In this document: piece after piece, positions 12,511 to 24,539 of the stretch
How positions within the stretch are numbered: position 1 is the first letter of the stretch
How the letters are laid out: the number at the start of each line of letters is the position of its first letter
Assembly: GCA_027625915.1 (NCBI GenBank)
Contig: JANTQA010000023.1
Location: 8,370,001 to 8,434,000, forward strand
Direction: 5' to 3'
DNA: 64,000 nt
From: Anaeramoeba flamelloides
Lineage: Eukaryota; Metamonada; Anaeramoebidae
The notes under the pieces: model-generated
What the model was told of the DNA's origin: nothing
What the model saw: the letters and a program-made list of their open reading frames with translations, nothing else
Databases searched by the model: none
Translations under genes and position numbers: made by a program

Positions 12511-13440
12511 TGATCAAAATAATACATACCCAACAGAGATAATCCGTGTTTCATAATATTATCCGTACTTTTTTTTCTTATTGTTTCAACCGAATATCCA
12601 ATTTACTTTCTGGTGTTATAGTTAATTTTAAATCAATTTTGAAAGTAAACTCCTTGTTGTTTAAGTACAATTATAAATTATTAATACAATTAGTTGAAAA
12701 TTTTTCATAATTTTCTCAGTTTGTTTGAAAATTTTTGTTTTAATTGATGATTTAAATTTTTTTCGCAGACATTTACTCTATTTTTTGAGATATATGGCCT
12801 AAATTTGATCCTTCAGATTTCAGTTTTATTTTTAAATGATAAAACTTTAAGAAACCAACACCAAATTTAATTATAGTTTATTGTCAGTTCATTTTATCTA
12901 TTAATGTATAGGTCTTCTTCTAACAAATAAAAAACTCACTTTTTATTTTGAAACATTGAATAAACTTTTCTGCACGCATTATTAGGGCAACATTAAGGTT
13001 GTTACCATTATAATATTTCAAAATTAAAGGGAACCCACTTCCTTAACTAAAAAATCGAAATTATAGACGGTTGAAAAATCACAAAAAGTAAAAATTTTTG
13101 GTTTAATTATTTAGGAATATCCTTAAGTGTTTACTCAGAACTACAAATTACTCAACTTTTAGCACAAAGCCAAAAAACAAGATGATTAAGAAAAATTCAC
13201 TTCAAAAAATCTCCTAACCTTTCTAATACTTTTCACTTTTGCAAAACAGCTCACCTTTAAAAGTGTTTGAAAGTTTGAAAAGGCTCAAAGATTGATTCGT
13301 GGTCAGGAAGAATTTTTGTAGTTTTTTACTAAATCGATTACTCATTTTTCCAAAATTCTGTTTTGTTAAAAAATTTGTCTTTGTTTTATTACTTTTGAAA
13401 TAATAAAATAAATCAAAATCTTGTAGTTTTCTTCAACCTT

Positions 13441-16400
13441 ATGTACCAACCAAACCAAGACTCTTCTGGAAATACAACAATATTTTTTGGATCAAAAACA
13501 ATTGTTTATAATAAATTTGATCCACGATTATACACTGTTCCTTGTAAATATTGGAATTTGGGAACATGTAAAATGGGTGAGCAATGTAGATTTTTGCATG
13601 GTGAAAAGTAAGTGCAATTCTTTTTATTTACATTTTTTGTTCAATTTGTAAAAGGGCTTTATTTTCTAAAAAAAAAAACACTGGTAATTGAACAATTTCA
13701 TCATTAATCCAAAATTTTGAAGAAATGAATTCTGTAAACTCAAGCCACGATCTTTTGTGTGTTTTATTCAGAAAGTAAAAAAATTTTCTCAAGTTTTGGT
13801 GTCTTATTAAGATCAGTTTTATTTTTTTTTTTTTTTTTTTTATTAACAAAAAAAAATTAATAGAAAATCTTTTTTGATTTTTCAATTAAATCACCAACAA
13901 TTTTAAACTAGAAAAAACCACTTGTTCAATACCGTTAATATACACGGTTTTAATAAGAAAAAATTTTTCTTTTTCTTTTTATTTCAAAAAAAAATTCAAG
14001 TTGTTTTTAACTTATTTATTTTATTGTGTCTATTACAATTCGACATTTTTTTTTTTCAAAAAGCGATAAGCCTATCTTAAAGTTGTTGAAAAAATTTAAT
14101 TTTTTAACCAGTCTTGCTTCAACAAAACAAAAACACTTTTTGAAAATAGCAAATTTTTTTTTTTTTAATATAAAAAACCTACTTGTGAAAAGTAAGAGCA
14201 ATTTCCAATTTTCAAAAAAAGTAAAAAATATTAAATCTAAACCATAAACATAAATTTAGAGCACATAGAAACTCAAAATTTTCAACAACACAAAAAACAA
14301 TTTTAACTATTTTAAGGCTAGTGTCACCAGTATAGATTTCAATAAAAACTGATTAATATTTACAAAACGAAAAGCCTATCCACTAGAAAGCAATTTTTGT
14401 CATTAAAATTGGTTTTAAATGTAATAATAAATTCCAAAAAACAGAGCGACAAGGGCTGAAAATATCAAACCAAAAAAAAGTAAAATATTTTTTTAAAAGA
14501 CAAAAATGGAAAATTCCCAACAAGAAAAATATTGGAAAAAAATTTTTTTAATGATTGTAAAAAAGGATGTGACTTTTGTGTACATTTCTCATATAATGTT
14601 TTTTATTTAATTTATTTTTAAATCCTTTGGCATAGATTGTTTAAGTCTTCTGATTTTAGTTTTTTTGATGAAATAAACTTCCCTTCATGGAACAATATAT
14701 CGAGCGGGATAAGTTCTAGTTTCCCATTTGAGATGGTCTGTCTATTTGAACTTTGGTTATTTTTTTTTTAATTTTTTATTTAATAAGGTTTCTTTATTGT
14801 TGTGATATCAGCCAGGATTAAAAAATGTCTTCTCAATATAATGCCTGGAGTGAAATAACTGCTTTAAAAAGTTGGATTCTGAACGTATTTGGTAATCTTT
14901 ATTTTGCATAAATATATAACATTTTTTGTTCTATTTCCATTTTCAAAAATTTCGAACTCAACTTTCAAAACATTTAATTTCAAAGATATTTCCAAGATCA
15001 ACGAAATTTACAAAGTTTCTTTACATTACAACCAACAGCATTCTTTCTTTAACTTTATACAAAAAATTAAAAAAATGTTATTTGAATTAAAAATGATTTT
15101 TTCTATTTTTAAAAATTTATTTTAATTGCCAAAAACTTTTAAAAAACATAAAAAATCATAATAATTGTTCAAAAAATTACAAGTAAACTGAATATGCACA
15201 ATGCTTCTTATTGTTGAAAAGCACTTAATTTTTTCTCAAAGATAAATATAAAAAAAAGAAAAATAATACTTTTTTAAATTTTTATTACTGAAATGTGTTT
15301 AATACCCTAATAAAAATTTAGTGTGTAATAAATTTATATCACCAAGTGCTAAGCTATCACATCTACATCACACTTCTTAGCACACATGATGATAATTTGA
15401 TTGCATGTGGTATGGAAAGATAAAAAAAATAATGCACTAAGTTTCATATCTCATAGATATCACACTGTAATAGTTAACTTTTTATCCGAGTTAGTACACT
15501 TTTGTTGTGCGATAGGTATGTATACCATTTCTGTCCTAAGGTGATAGAGAATTATTTTTATTCGGGTATTGGCGAAATTTTCTTCTGATCACAACATATA
15601 GCATTTCAAAATCTTTCTTGATAAATTAAAATAATTTTCGATAAAAAGTTAAATATTTAAAAAATATTTTTAATAAAAAAAAACTATTTCAATTGTACAA
15701 AATTACTTATAAAAATTATATTTAAAAAGAATATTTAATTAACTTTCTTTCTTTTTCTTTCTTTTTATTCTTTTTTATTCATTAATTTTGTCCAAACAAA
15801 AAAACAAACAAATAAATAAATAAATAAACAAATAAATAAACAAATAAACAAACAAATAAAAAAACAAATAAAAAAACAAATATAAAAACAAATAAACAAA
15901 CAAATAAACCAACAAATAAACAAACAAACAATAGCTGAGCGATGACCCTAGAAGGCCTGAATATACTGGCCCACCAGTTTATATATCTGATGGTAAATTT
16001 AAACAAATTCCATTAAGTTCATATTATGAGAATTCAAATGAAAATTCTGAATTGCCATATTATTCAAACAATTTTGATAACCAAAAGATTCAAACACAAA
16101 AAACAAATACAAACCAATCCATGTATTCTTCTGTAAGTAAATTTGTTAATAAAAAATAAATAAATGATTCATTAGTTAAAAGTAATTACTAAAATTTGAA
16201 AATCTGTATTTATGTAAAAAAACATAATTTGAATCAAATTACTTTTTACCAATAACAAAAAAAAAATCTTTAAAGACCAAAAACAAAAAAAAAATAAAAG
16301 AAAGAAAGAGTGCGGCTTAATTTAATTTTGGTTTATTGTCGTATAAAAAAATGCCTGTAATTCATATGTGGTGAAATTAGTATTCAGGCTTTATATTGCA

Positions 16401-17155
16401 ATAATTAACTATTTTTAAAACTTGAATTTTTCAACACATTTTTTTTTATTTTTTGGATCTTAAAGATTTTGATATTAAAAATTACTGATGTGTAAAATTT
16501 CAAAAAAAAATTCTAAATAATTTTTATTTTTTATATTAATTAACAATCTTTTACTCTGTTTCCAACAATAAAATAGGGATATTCACAATTAAACAATTTT
16601 AATGAAAATAAAATTTCCCAAGAAAAAAATGAAATATCGAATGAAAAAAATCAAGAAAAAAATCTTCAAAAGGAAAGATTTAAATTAACCCCCGACGAAA
16701 TACCAACGGGGCAGTTGATATGTAGATATGGAAGAAAACCATATTTGGAAGTGGTGGTGCTTTATTCTAACGATAAAACGGTTACAAAATATTCAAATTT
16801 AGTTAGGAGTAGTTTTCTTGATAATGGAATTGATGTTTATTTAAAGTTGGAAACATCTTTCGGCAATATTATTAAGACAGAAAATTTATCAAAAATTATT
16901 TCTCAAAGTATTGCGGATTTTATAATCGTTTTAGGGGATCGTAATTTAAAAAACCAAACCTGTCAAGTAAGGAAAAAGGGGAAATTAATTGAAATGAAAG
17001 CAAAGGATATTATAAATGGAATTTGGGATGATTGGGAAAAATCTTTTGAATTATGTGATTACAGATTTGGCTTTAAATTAGCTTCCAAAAATAAGCAAAA
17101 TAATCAAAATAATCTTCTTGGGTTACAGTTTCAAAAAGAAGAAGTAAATTTCTAA
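13441..17155 (+). CDS. CCCH zinc finger plus anticodon-binding-like domain protein (3 exons)
   Basis: Model: exons 13441-13607, 15940-16132 and 16577-17155, giving 312 residues; all phases agree. Donors are GTAAGT in both introns; acceptors are CTGAG and AATAG. Exon 1 starts at ATG and encodes a CCCH finger, Cys35-x7-Cys43-x5-Cys49-x3-His53 (PCKYWNLGTCKMGEQCRFLH), a class that usually binds RNA. Exon 2 is a polar linker starting NDDPRRPEYTGPP. Exon 3 holds an Asn/Glu/Lys linker and, from about residue 174 to 275, an alpha/beta domain: YLEVVVLYSND, a helix, a strand around GIDVYLKL, a helix ending SQSIADFIIVLGDRNL, then TCQVRKKGK. That order of elements resembles the class II aminoacyl-tRNA synthetase anticodon-binding fold (HGTP_anticodon), also found in the coactivator NCOA5. 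The fold call is pattern-based and unconfirmed. An RNA-binding role is inferred. Intron 1 is 2332 nt, unusually long, and carries exon-like debris. Confidence 0.75.
14505..14745 (+). pseudogene. decayed second CCCH-type exon inside intron 1
   Basis: Within the first intron of the CCCH gene, about 14505-14598 reads NDCKKGCDFCVHFSYN after a KNGKFPTRK-like lead. The DNA begins AAATATTGG like the real finger exon (KYWNLGTC) and keeps Cys, Gly and His in a similar order. About 40 bases later, 14640-14745 reads SSDFSFFDEINFPSWNNI. A third exon-like piece (ATG at 14825, MSSQYNAWSEITALK) ends at a GTAATC. Phases do not join cleanly, so I read this as duplicated and decayed exon material rather than used exons. 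Confidence 0.35.
15796..15931. repeat. imperfect tetranucleotide tract (AAAC/AAAT)n beside a splice acceptor
   Basis: About 135 bp of AAAC and AAAT units on the plus strand, ending a few bases before the CTGAG acceptor of exon 2 of the CCCH gene. It leaves this intron without a pyrimidine tract at its 3' end. Confidence 0.85.
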
Positions 17156-17175
17156 TCTCTTTTATATTCTCTTGA

Positions 17176-17206
<31 letters not shown>

Positions 17207-18129
17207 CGGATGATTTTTTACTTTTTCAATTTATTTGTATTTATTTATACTTTATTTAAGTAACTTATATGCCCTTTTTAGACAATTGAAGTGATTTATT
17301 TTATTAAAATATTATTTAAAAGTATTTAACCACAATTTTAAAAATTAAATTAATTTATCAAGAGATCGGCTTTAGTTGATTATGATTAAAAATTTAAAAA
17401 GTTGGTTTGTGTTTTGTACTGATTACAAAATTTTCCAAAATTTGTGAGAAAAAAAGAAAATCTTATTCCATTTTTTGAATAAAATTGAGACTTAAAAATA
17501 TTATTGAAAATATCAAACAAAATAAAAAGAATTTTATTGATCAAATCTTATCTTATAATGCTTTTGTAAATAACTATTAAATAAATTTATTTTAAAAACC
17601 AAAATTTACTTGAAGGTCAATTGACAAACTTTTTCTTTATCATCCCAGTTTCTAGTTTTTAAAACAAATTTAAATTAATAAAGAGTATTTCTCAAAAGTT
17701 TGTTGTTTTTCTTTCTTGATCATCGATCAATTGATAAATAAATTTTGGATTTACTTTTTAGAATTAATTTTTGTTCTTTTTTTTTAATTTTTTATTAAAG
17801 AACTATAATTTATTCTTTAATATGTTTAAAACAGACATTAATGTTATTATTTTAAAAATTATAAAGAAAAGAAATTTTGTTCAAAATACATCATTCTTGT
17901 CCTGACAATATATATTCTTCTTAGTTATTTAAAGTTTTTTTAATAAGACAATTTAATAAAAGAATTTCTCTGAAATTTTTTTTTTTTTTGTTTTTTATTT
18001 ACATAAATCCTGTGTAACTAACTAATTTTATTAATTTAAATAAAAACTGTAAATAAAAAAAAAAAAAACATAAATATACATTAAAATAAAAATAGCAATT
18101 TACTCGTAAAGAATTATTTCAAATTTTAG
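17156..18129. other. intergenic region with possible hidden first exon
   Basis: It starts with a T tract (about 17181-17206) just after the CCCH gene. The next gene enters at a splice acceptor (18128-18129), so a first exon ending with one extra base should lie in this region or further upstream; none was convincing. Confidence 0.4.
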
Positions 18130-19079
18130 CTCGGCATACAAATTTGGGAGATATTGAATCCAAAATCACTCGGCTTACAAACTTGTTTACAACATTTGTA
18201 AACTATTCAAAAACACAAAATTTCGAAAATAATAATTCAAAATCGGTAATTTCTGAAAGCATATTAGTAAAAACACAAGATTCTATTGAATTATTTCGAA
18301 AATCTTTATTAATTTCAAAGCAAATTATCCATAATATTGAAATTGAAAGGCCTTCAATAAAAAAACCATTACGTTTACAAAGGGGGAACATTGTTACAGC
18401 AGGGTTTATTCCCAGAAATTCAACGCCAAAAATCCCAATAAAATTAAAAAAGGAATTACTTGAAGTAATTAAACAAGCTTTTGATATTTTGATTAAAGTC
18501 GAAAAGGGAATCTCAAATTATAGAGAACAAGAATTTTTCAAAAATAATAAGAACAACAGCAATCAACAATCAAAAATTCAAATTAATATTGAAAGATATT
18601 CACAAAATTCAACAATTTTTAATTCAAAAAATAATAATTTAAATAATGGTAATACTTTAAATCTTAGTGGCCGTGGTAGTGGTAATAATAATAGTAACAG
18701 CAATATTAATAGCAATGATCCAAAGAGAGACAAACTTTTTGAGACATTACAACAACAATTTATAAATTTTTTAGGTGTAATCGAGGAAATCAAATTAGGG
18801 TTCAGTGAAGAGATGGAAAAGGAATTTGAAAAACAACAAAAGGAAATCCAAAAAAAAAGATTAGGATCTTTTCAAAAATTGAATAATAATTTCCGCAATA
18901 GTGGTATTTTAAGAGTATCCTCACAGCCCTCTTTTACTTTCAATCGAAGTAGCGGCAATGTTGGCAATATGTTAGGTAATTTAAGCACCGGAAATATTTC
19001 GGGAATTACCAAAGAAACAAATAAATTAAAAATTAGTACTAGTATGGAATCTTTGCATTCATCAATCTTTAAAAAATAA
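18130..19079 (+). CDS. Asn/Ser-rich protein with helical N-terminal region, last exon
   Basis: The open frame starts at a clear acceptor (TTTTAG then CTCGGCATAC) and runs 315 codons to TAA. There is no ATG near the front, so the start codon lies in an unseen upstream exon. The first ~130 residues look folded and helical: LTNLFTTFVNYSKTQ, SILVKTQDSIELFRKSLLIS, then a short basic-hydrophobic bridge and LKKELLEVIKQAFDILIKVE. An Asn/Gly/Ser linker follows (about residues 140-195), then a second helical block ending in a Glu/Lys coil (EEMEKEFEKQQKEIQKKR). The tail is Ser/Asn-rich and ends SLHSSIFKK. No membrane segment or signal is visible. I do not recognise the family. The two helical blocks separated by a disordered linker would fit a subunit of a larger complex, but that is a guess. 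Confidence 0.7.
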
Positions 19080-20182
19080 GAAACCAAGTCATTAGCATAA
19101 TCTTTTATCGGTTAATTCTTGATTTTGTTTCCTTAATTTTTAATTTGCAAAATATTTTTTTTCTTTTTTTGATCTTTTATTTTCTAATTTTTATTTATTA
19201 TTTTCTATTTTCTATTTTTTTTTTGAGCGTTAAATATAATATTTTTTTTTTATTTTTTAATTTTACATTTGAATTATTTTTTAAAGAATATTTATTAGAC
19301 TTTTAGTTTTAGATAATAATTTCAATCACATTAATTTTCAATTTGAGATTGAATCATTTTCATCAATTTTTATTTTTTTTACTTTGATTATTTTATTTAC
19401 CACATTTTCAATTATTATTAATTTTTTCTTTATATTTTTATAAAATGTTTTTTTTTTTTTTAGCCATTCAAAAAATTGTTTAATTACATAATAAAAGATT
19501 TTTACAAAAACATTTTTTAATAGTTTTTTAGTTTTTTTTTTTTTCAAAATTATAAAAAATATTTTTAAAAAATGTGTTTTTAAAATGGAAATAAGCAATC
19601 AAATAAACCTGAAAGATCAGTTTTATTTTAAATATTAATGAGTTTTTATTTTTTACATACGATACTACAACTTTTTTTAAAGTATCCTAGTTTTTGAAAA
19701 AAACGTAAAACCTCTGTTTTAATTCGAAAAAGTGAACCGGAAATTGAAAAAAAAAAAAATTAATAAACGATTTTACAGTATAGGATGTGGTTGTGGGGAG
19801 TGAATTATATGTGATTAAAGGATTTGAAAGGATATTAGAAGTAAAAAAATTTGGAAATTTCAAAATTTAAATCATTTTTTCACATTCTTTCTCATGTTTG
19901 ATTTTTTTTTTATTTGATAATTTATGTATTTAAATTTTTTATCATAAGATCGATATTCACTTGGTAAAAACATGTTATTCTATGGCTATTGATAAAGTAA
20001 AAATGATTGTAGAGAAAGAATATTGATTTCTATGGGAATTAATTCGGATCTTCAAAAGATAAATCAAAATGAGCATTGTTTTTTCTCTCAATGTGTCACT
20101 AGAAGTTTGTCTTTTTCAATTTTTAAGACAATTTAATGATTTTTTAGTTTTATTAAAGATCTTTATGAACTATGGTTTGATA
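19080..20182. other. gene-free AT-rich interval
   Basis: T-rich downstream flank of the preceding gene, then unremarkable sequence up to the M2a element. Nothing coding was seen. Confidence 0.5.
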
Positions 20183-20889
20183 TAAACTCTTTTTCAAACA
20201 AAAGGGAACATCTCTCAAATCATCAATACTATTGAATTTGATTGTTAATCAGATAATTACTAATTGCCAATTTTCATTTTAATTATTCATTTTTTCATAT
20301 TTTGTTGTTTTTTATTTATGGATCTTGAACAGTTGAAACTGAAAAAAAAAAAGAAAAGAAGAAAACAATTTGGAAATAATCTGATAGTATAAAAATGAAA
20401 ATAGTATAAGTTTGATTTCAAATGAGTTAGATATAGTTATTAAGAAAGACTATTATTGGATTGATGTATGGAACAAAGAAAAAAGAAAATAAAGAAAAAA
20501 ACAATTTTAACAAAAGAAGCAAATGAATTGTGGCTTTATCTTTAAAATGAAACTTTAATAAACAAAAGTTTGAGGTTTAACGAGTTATAATAACCTATAA
20601 AGAACTTTTTCACAATTCAACATATTCAAAGGTTGTTATTGATTTGATAATTTTTTTCATTACAATTTACAAAAAGAGATTTCAAATTTTAAATAAAAGT
20701 ACACATCAATTTTTAAAATATTTAATTAGAATTGTTTTTGTTTTGTTTTTATGGGTTTTAAATCTTCAGTTGAGTGTTTTTTTATGCTTTAAAATGTTTT
20801 TTATATTTTAGTATTACAGCACAATTAATTTGATTCAATAAAGAATAATTCTTGAAAATTTTGTGCACTTTTCTTTGAAAAAGAGTTTA
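20183..20889 (-). mobile_element. M2a non-autonomous TIR element, TA target site
   Basis: A 707-bp element bounded by inverted ends TAAACTCTTTTTCAAA (left) and its complement GAGTTTA at the right, with a TA on each side. It is the reverse orientation of the copy at 44362-45073 and the two align over their whole length. No open frame survives. The right-hand ~310 bp are the better conserved part. Confidence 0.8.
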
Positions 20890-21308
20890 TATATATTATA
20901 CTACTTATTTTTTATTTGCACTTCAAAGGCCTATTATAAAAAAATTTTGATATTTGAAATAAATGTTAATCAAATTTGGCTGAAACAAAGTTTAACAAAA
21001 ACATCATTTTAAATAATAAAAAAAGAAAGAAAGATTGAAAACAGGTATAAATACATTAATTCAAAAAAAAAACAAAACGAAAAAATGATTTATTGAAACA
21101 GTGTATTGTTTATAATTAAATAACAAATCATTAATAATCAATATTTACCAAAAAATATTACTTCAATAATTTGTATTTTTGAAACAAATAATCTATTCGT
21201 CTAATAAATAGCTAAATATTAATAAATTTTCATTTTATATTTATCATAATAATATTTAACAAAATTTTAAAAACTAAATAAAATTATATAAAAATAAATA
21301 AAATTATA
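20890..21308. other. intergenic spacer
   Basis: A/T-only sequence between the M2a element and the 3' end of the Cramped-like gene. Nothing recognised. Confidence 0.4.
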
Positions 21309-23726
21309 TTAAAATAAATTAAAAAATAAAAATAAACTATTCAAAAAAAGTGAAGATGATGAAGAAGAAGGACTTGAAGGTAATAACTCTTTATCAAATT
21401 GATTCAACATTCTTTTAAAATTTGTTAATTTGCTTTCGTCAGTATTGGGTTTGTTAAGAGTTTGATTCTGATCGCCGTTTTTGCTGTTAGCAATGATAGT
21501 AATCTCATTATTAATGCGATTTTTATAATGGGCATAATTTATTGTTTTATTTTTTAAATTATTCTTATAATTGTTATTGTTATTATTTTTTTTTGTAAAA
21601 AAATTCTTTTTTAATAATTTTGAAGGTGAAGGGGAATTATTTGGATCAAGTTTGCTCAGACTTGGGCTTTTATAAAAGTGATCAAGACTAGCGTTGGGAT
21701 CATTAAAATGGCTGTTTGTTAAATTGTCGGTAATTAATTTTGAATTGCTACGGTTATTGATGAATGGTGAGACCAACATCTGCTGAGAGGGAGAATTTAG
21801 ATATGAAAAATTTGAGAATGAGAAGGGTATTGAAGGGGAACAAAATAAAGATTGGTTATCTATTGAAGGCGAAAAAATTTGGTTTGTCATTTGTTCTGGG
21901 TAATACTGGAAGGAATCTTCAAAATTATATCTTTTAAAGACGTCTATTGAATTTTCATTAATTGGTGTATTTGTTTTCCCAAGTTGTGATTTTTCCCCAA
22001 GATTAAAGCTATCTTGACTAATTTCTTCGTTTGGGATCAAAAATGTTTTTGTTCTCATAGATTCCGTTATTTTTTGTAAATTGGAGGATTTGGGTGTTTT
22101 CCATAACAATTCTTTATTATTATTATTAATAATATTATTATTATTAATATTATTATTCCCAAAACTGTTAGGTGTAAATTTTTGTTTAAATTATTATTAC
22201 GGATGATCCCAAGACTGTCATTTTTGTTATTGGTGTTCTTATAATTATTTAATACATCTTTTTGTTTCAGGTGTGCTGATTGGTTTTTATCAGGGGTGGT
22301 AACATATGGCTGTTTGTCATTTTTATTGATACTCCCTAAAAGCCCCAAAAAGTTTGAAAGTGGATGTAAATTGTCCTTTTTATTGGCAATTTTATTGTCA
22401 CTGGCTCTTTTCTTTTTATTTCCATTTAGTCTTTTCTTTTTGGGGTTATTTTTATTTTGTTTTTGGATTTGAATTTTGTTGGTATTATTTTGTTTTAAGA
22501 GAGGTTTTTCAATTTTGACTGTTTTTTTTGATGATTTTTCATTCTTTTTTAGTGCTTGATTTTTTTTTTGAATCTCGTTTGTTCGATTTTCATCATTTTG
22601 CAAGTGATTCAAATTTACATTAATTGGTAAAGAGTATGTTCTTTCGCCATATTTTCTTTTTCTTTGGAAATCCTCAGTGTTTGACCTTTTTAAAGAAGAT
22701 TTTTTTGTCGTTGTTTTTGTTGTTTTTGTTGATTTGGTCGACTTGGTTGATTTGATTGACTTGGTTGATTTTGTTGATTTGGTTGTTTTTAAAGTTTTTT
22801 TCCCCTTAGATTTGTTTGCTATTTGGTATTTTTTCCTATGGCCAACAATTAAAAATCTCTTGATTCTTTTTTTTCTCTTCGGATTTTGAGATTTTTTTGT
22901 TTGCTTGTTCATTTCTTGGAGCCCTTTGATACTTCGAACAAAAGGTTTTAAATTCTGATCATTTGGGTTTATTGCTTTTCTCTTTGATTTTTGCATATTT
23001 TGGTTTTTTTCTTGTGTGTTGGATTGATTTGGATCTTGAGCAAGTGTGGGAATGACTGGTAGGTTATTTGTCTGTTGCCTTCTTCGCAGTGGCTCCAAGT
23101 GAATCTCAAAAGCATATTCAATTTGAAGAGTCTCGACTTGTAATTGCTTATAAAGAAAATCAATAGTGATTTGGTGCGAATTGGTAAGGTCAAACCCTTG
23201 TGGAAAATTTAAATTAACAGGAAATAATTTCAATCGATACATTTTATTTGGAAATGAGCCTTTTTTTGTATTATTACAATCCCATTTTCGGTTCAGATGC
23301 CGAATAATGCTTCTTAGTGTTTTGTTTGATCTTAAAGATAATCTGTAATTCAAGGGATCATTGTATTTTGACAATTAAAATTAAAATTAAAAATAAAAAA
23401 AAAATAAAAATTTTAATGATCCATTAACGGTAAGAATTTGTTTTTTAATTTTTTGTTTTGATTAGTTATGAATTTGTTGTTGTTTTTTATCAACGCTGGG
23501 ATTGGTGTGTGTTTATTTTTTGATCTTTCAAAAAAGATTTTAAAAAAAGATGTTACTCGATAAATGCAGAGTGTCTATTTTCTTTCATAATTCTTGCTAA
23601 TTCTTGTGTTTTTGGAATAATTTGAACAGACGATCGTTCAAATTGTTGAATTTGATTTTGAGAACTTAATTGATTATTTTTGTTTGAATTTGTGTTGTGT
23701 ACTAATTGTGGGAATTCGTTGTTCAT
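21309..23726 (-). CDS. Cramped/TSL-kinase-interacting-like protein (3 exons, one frame change)
   Basis: Proposed exons on the minus strand: 23726-23557 (ATG, MNNEFPQLVHN), 23524-23429, and 23342 to 21309. Intron 1 would be only 32 nt (GTAACA to GAAAG); intron 2 is 86 nt (GTTAAT to TTACAG). The phases join. The joined product has KTLRSIIRHLNRKW near residue 95, then MYRLKLFPVNL and ITIDFLYKQL about 45 residues on, ending LQIEYAFEI. This matches the pattern of plant TSL-kinase-interacting protein and animal Cramped (RHLNSKW, LxLFP, TxGDVY, FRLRY), chromatin-associated regulators. The Myb/SANT domain of those proteins was not seen. The rest is Lys-rich (KSTKSTKSIKS tract near 22740) and then Asn/Ser-rich. 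Near 22165-22190 the reading frame changes by one base in an A/T-rich stretch; both sides are clearly coding (before it DSLGIIRNNN, after it KQKFTPNSFGNNN), so a sequencing slip or real frameshift must be resolved. Nuclear role inferred. Confidence 0.65.
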
Positions 23727-24539
23727 TTTTCTTTTCAATTTGATTTTTGTTCAAAAAATTATTTCAAAAATAGATAATTTGAAAAAAATGTTTAAAGATT
23801 ATTATTGGGAATTGTCAGAGTTAAAGATGAGAAATTGGTATTTTTATTCTTAGATCAGAAGGTAAATAAACAAGAAGAAAATCTTTTAATAAAAAATGGG
23901 TTAACGGATCGAATTTTAAATTTATTTTGAGAGGAAAAGGTTTTGAAAAAATATTAAAAACATATTAATTCTAAAATTTTTTCACTTTATTTTAAAAAAT
24001 ATAAAATGTAAACAAAATGGATCAGATATTTTTACTAAATTATATATTGTAACAAATGAATATTACTTCAAAGAAAAACCATTTCTCAAAAATTGAGAAA
24101 TGACTATATTTAAGTTTTTTTAAGTTTGACAAAGTTATTACTTACAATTATGATTTCATGATGTTAATTGTGTTTATTCACAATATAATCAACATTCCAA
24201 TTCTTAAAAATATTTGGAGCTGTTGTATTTATTGTTGTTAACATTATTACAGTTTTTGAAAAGTCTCTAGTCTAGAAAAAAGGGTCTATTTTGGGGTAAA
24301 AAATTTTAAATGGATGTGACAATGAATTTTCAAAAAAATCAACTTTAGGATATTTGATTTAAAGATATAATAACTTATAGTTTTGAAAAATCTCTATTCA
24401 TACAAAAAAACTCAAATATTTAAATAAAAATAACTGACTATAAATATCCCGTGTCCTAAGTTTTCCAGAATTCAAGAGAATACAATCTCTGATTTTTTCA
24501 GTTTCTTTTAATTTCCGTAAACCTAACGAAAGATTCCTT
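23727..24539. other. upstream flank of the Cramped-like gene
   Basis: AT-rich; a pair of short inverted words (GAAAAACCATTTCTC and CAAAAATTGAGAAATG) occurs near 24075-24105. No gene. Confidence 0.4.

Larger units (their letters stand above)
8133..13440. other. 5.3-kb gene-free repeat desert
   Basis: No convincing gene. It holds a decayed M5 hairpin (8901-9100), a LINE 3' tail (about 9230-9345), a purine-rich stretch (9383-9432), the dispersed repeat R1 (11880-12510) and a piece of R2 (about 12840-13020, similar to 57690-57850 and 42490-42640). Confidence 0.6.

Noticed and set aside
18144-18146. TTG as start of the Asn-rich protein
   Set aside because: A splice acceptor sits 15 bases upstream and the frame is open back to it, so this is an internal codon of a last exon.
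22100-22200. Intron GTAATAATAA...CTAACAG explaining the frame change in the Cramped-like gene
   Set aside because: The 36-nt segment is a multiple of three, so removing it does not move the reading frame to the downstream one.
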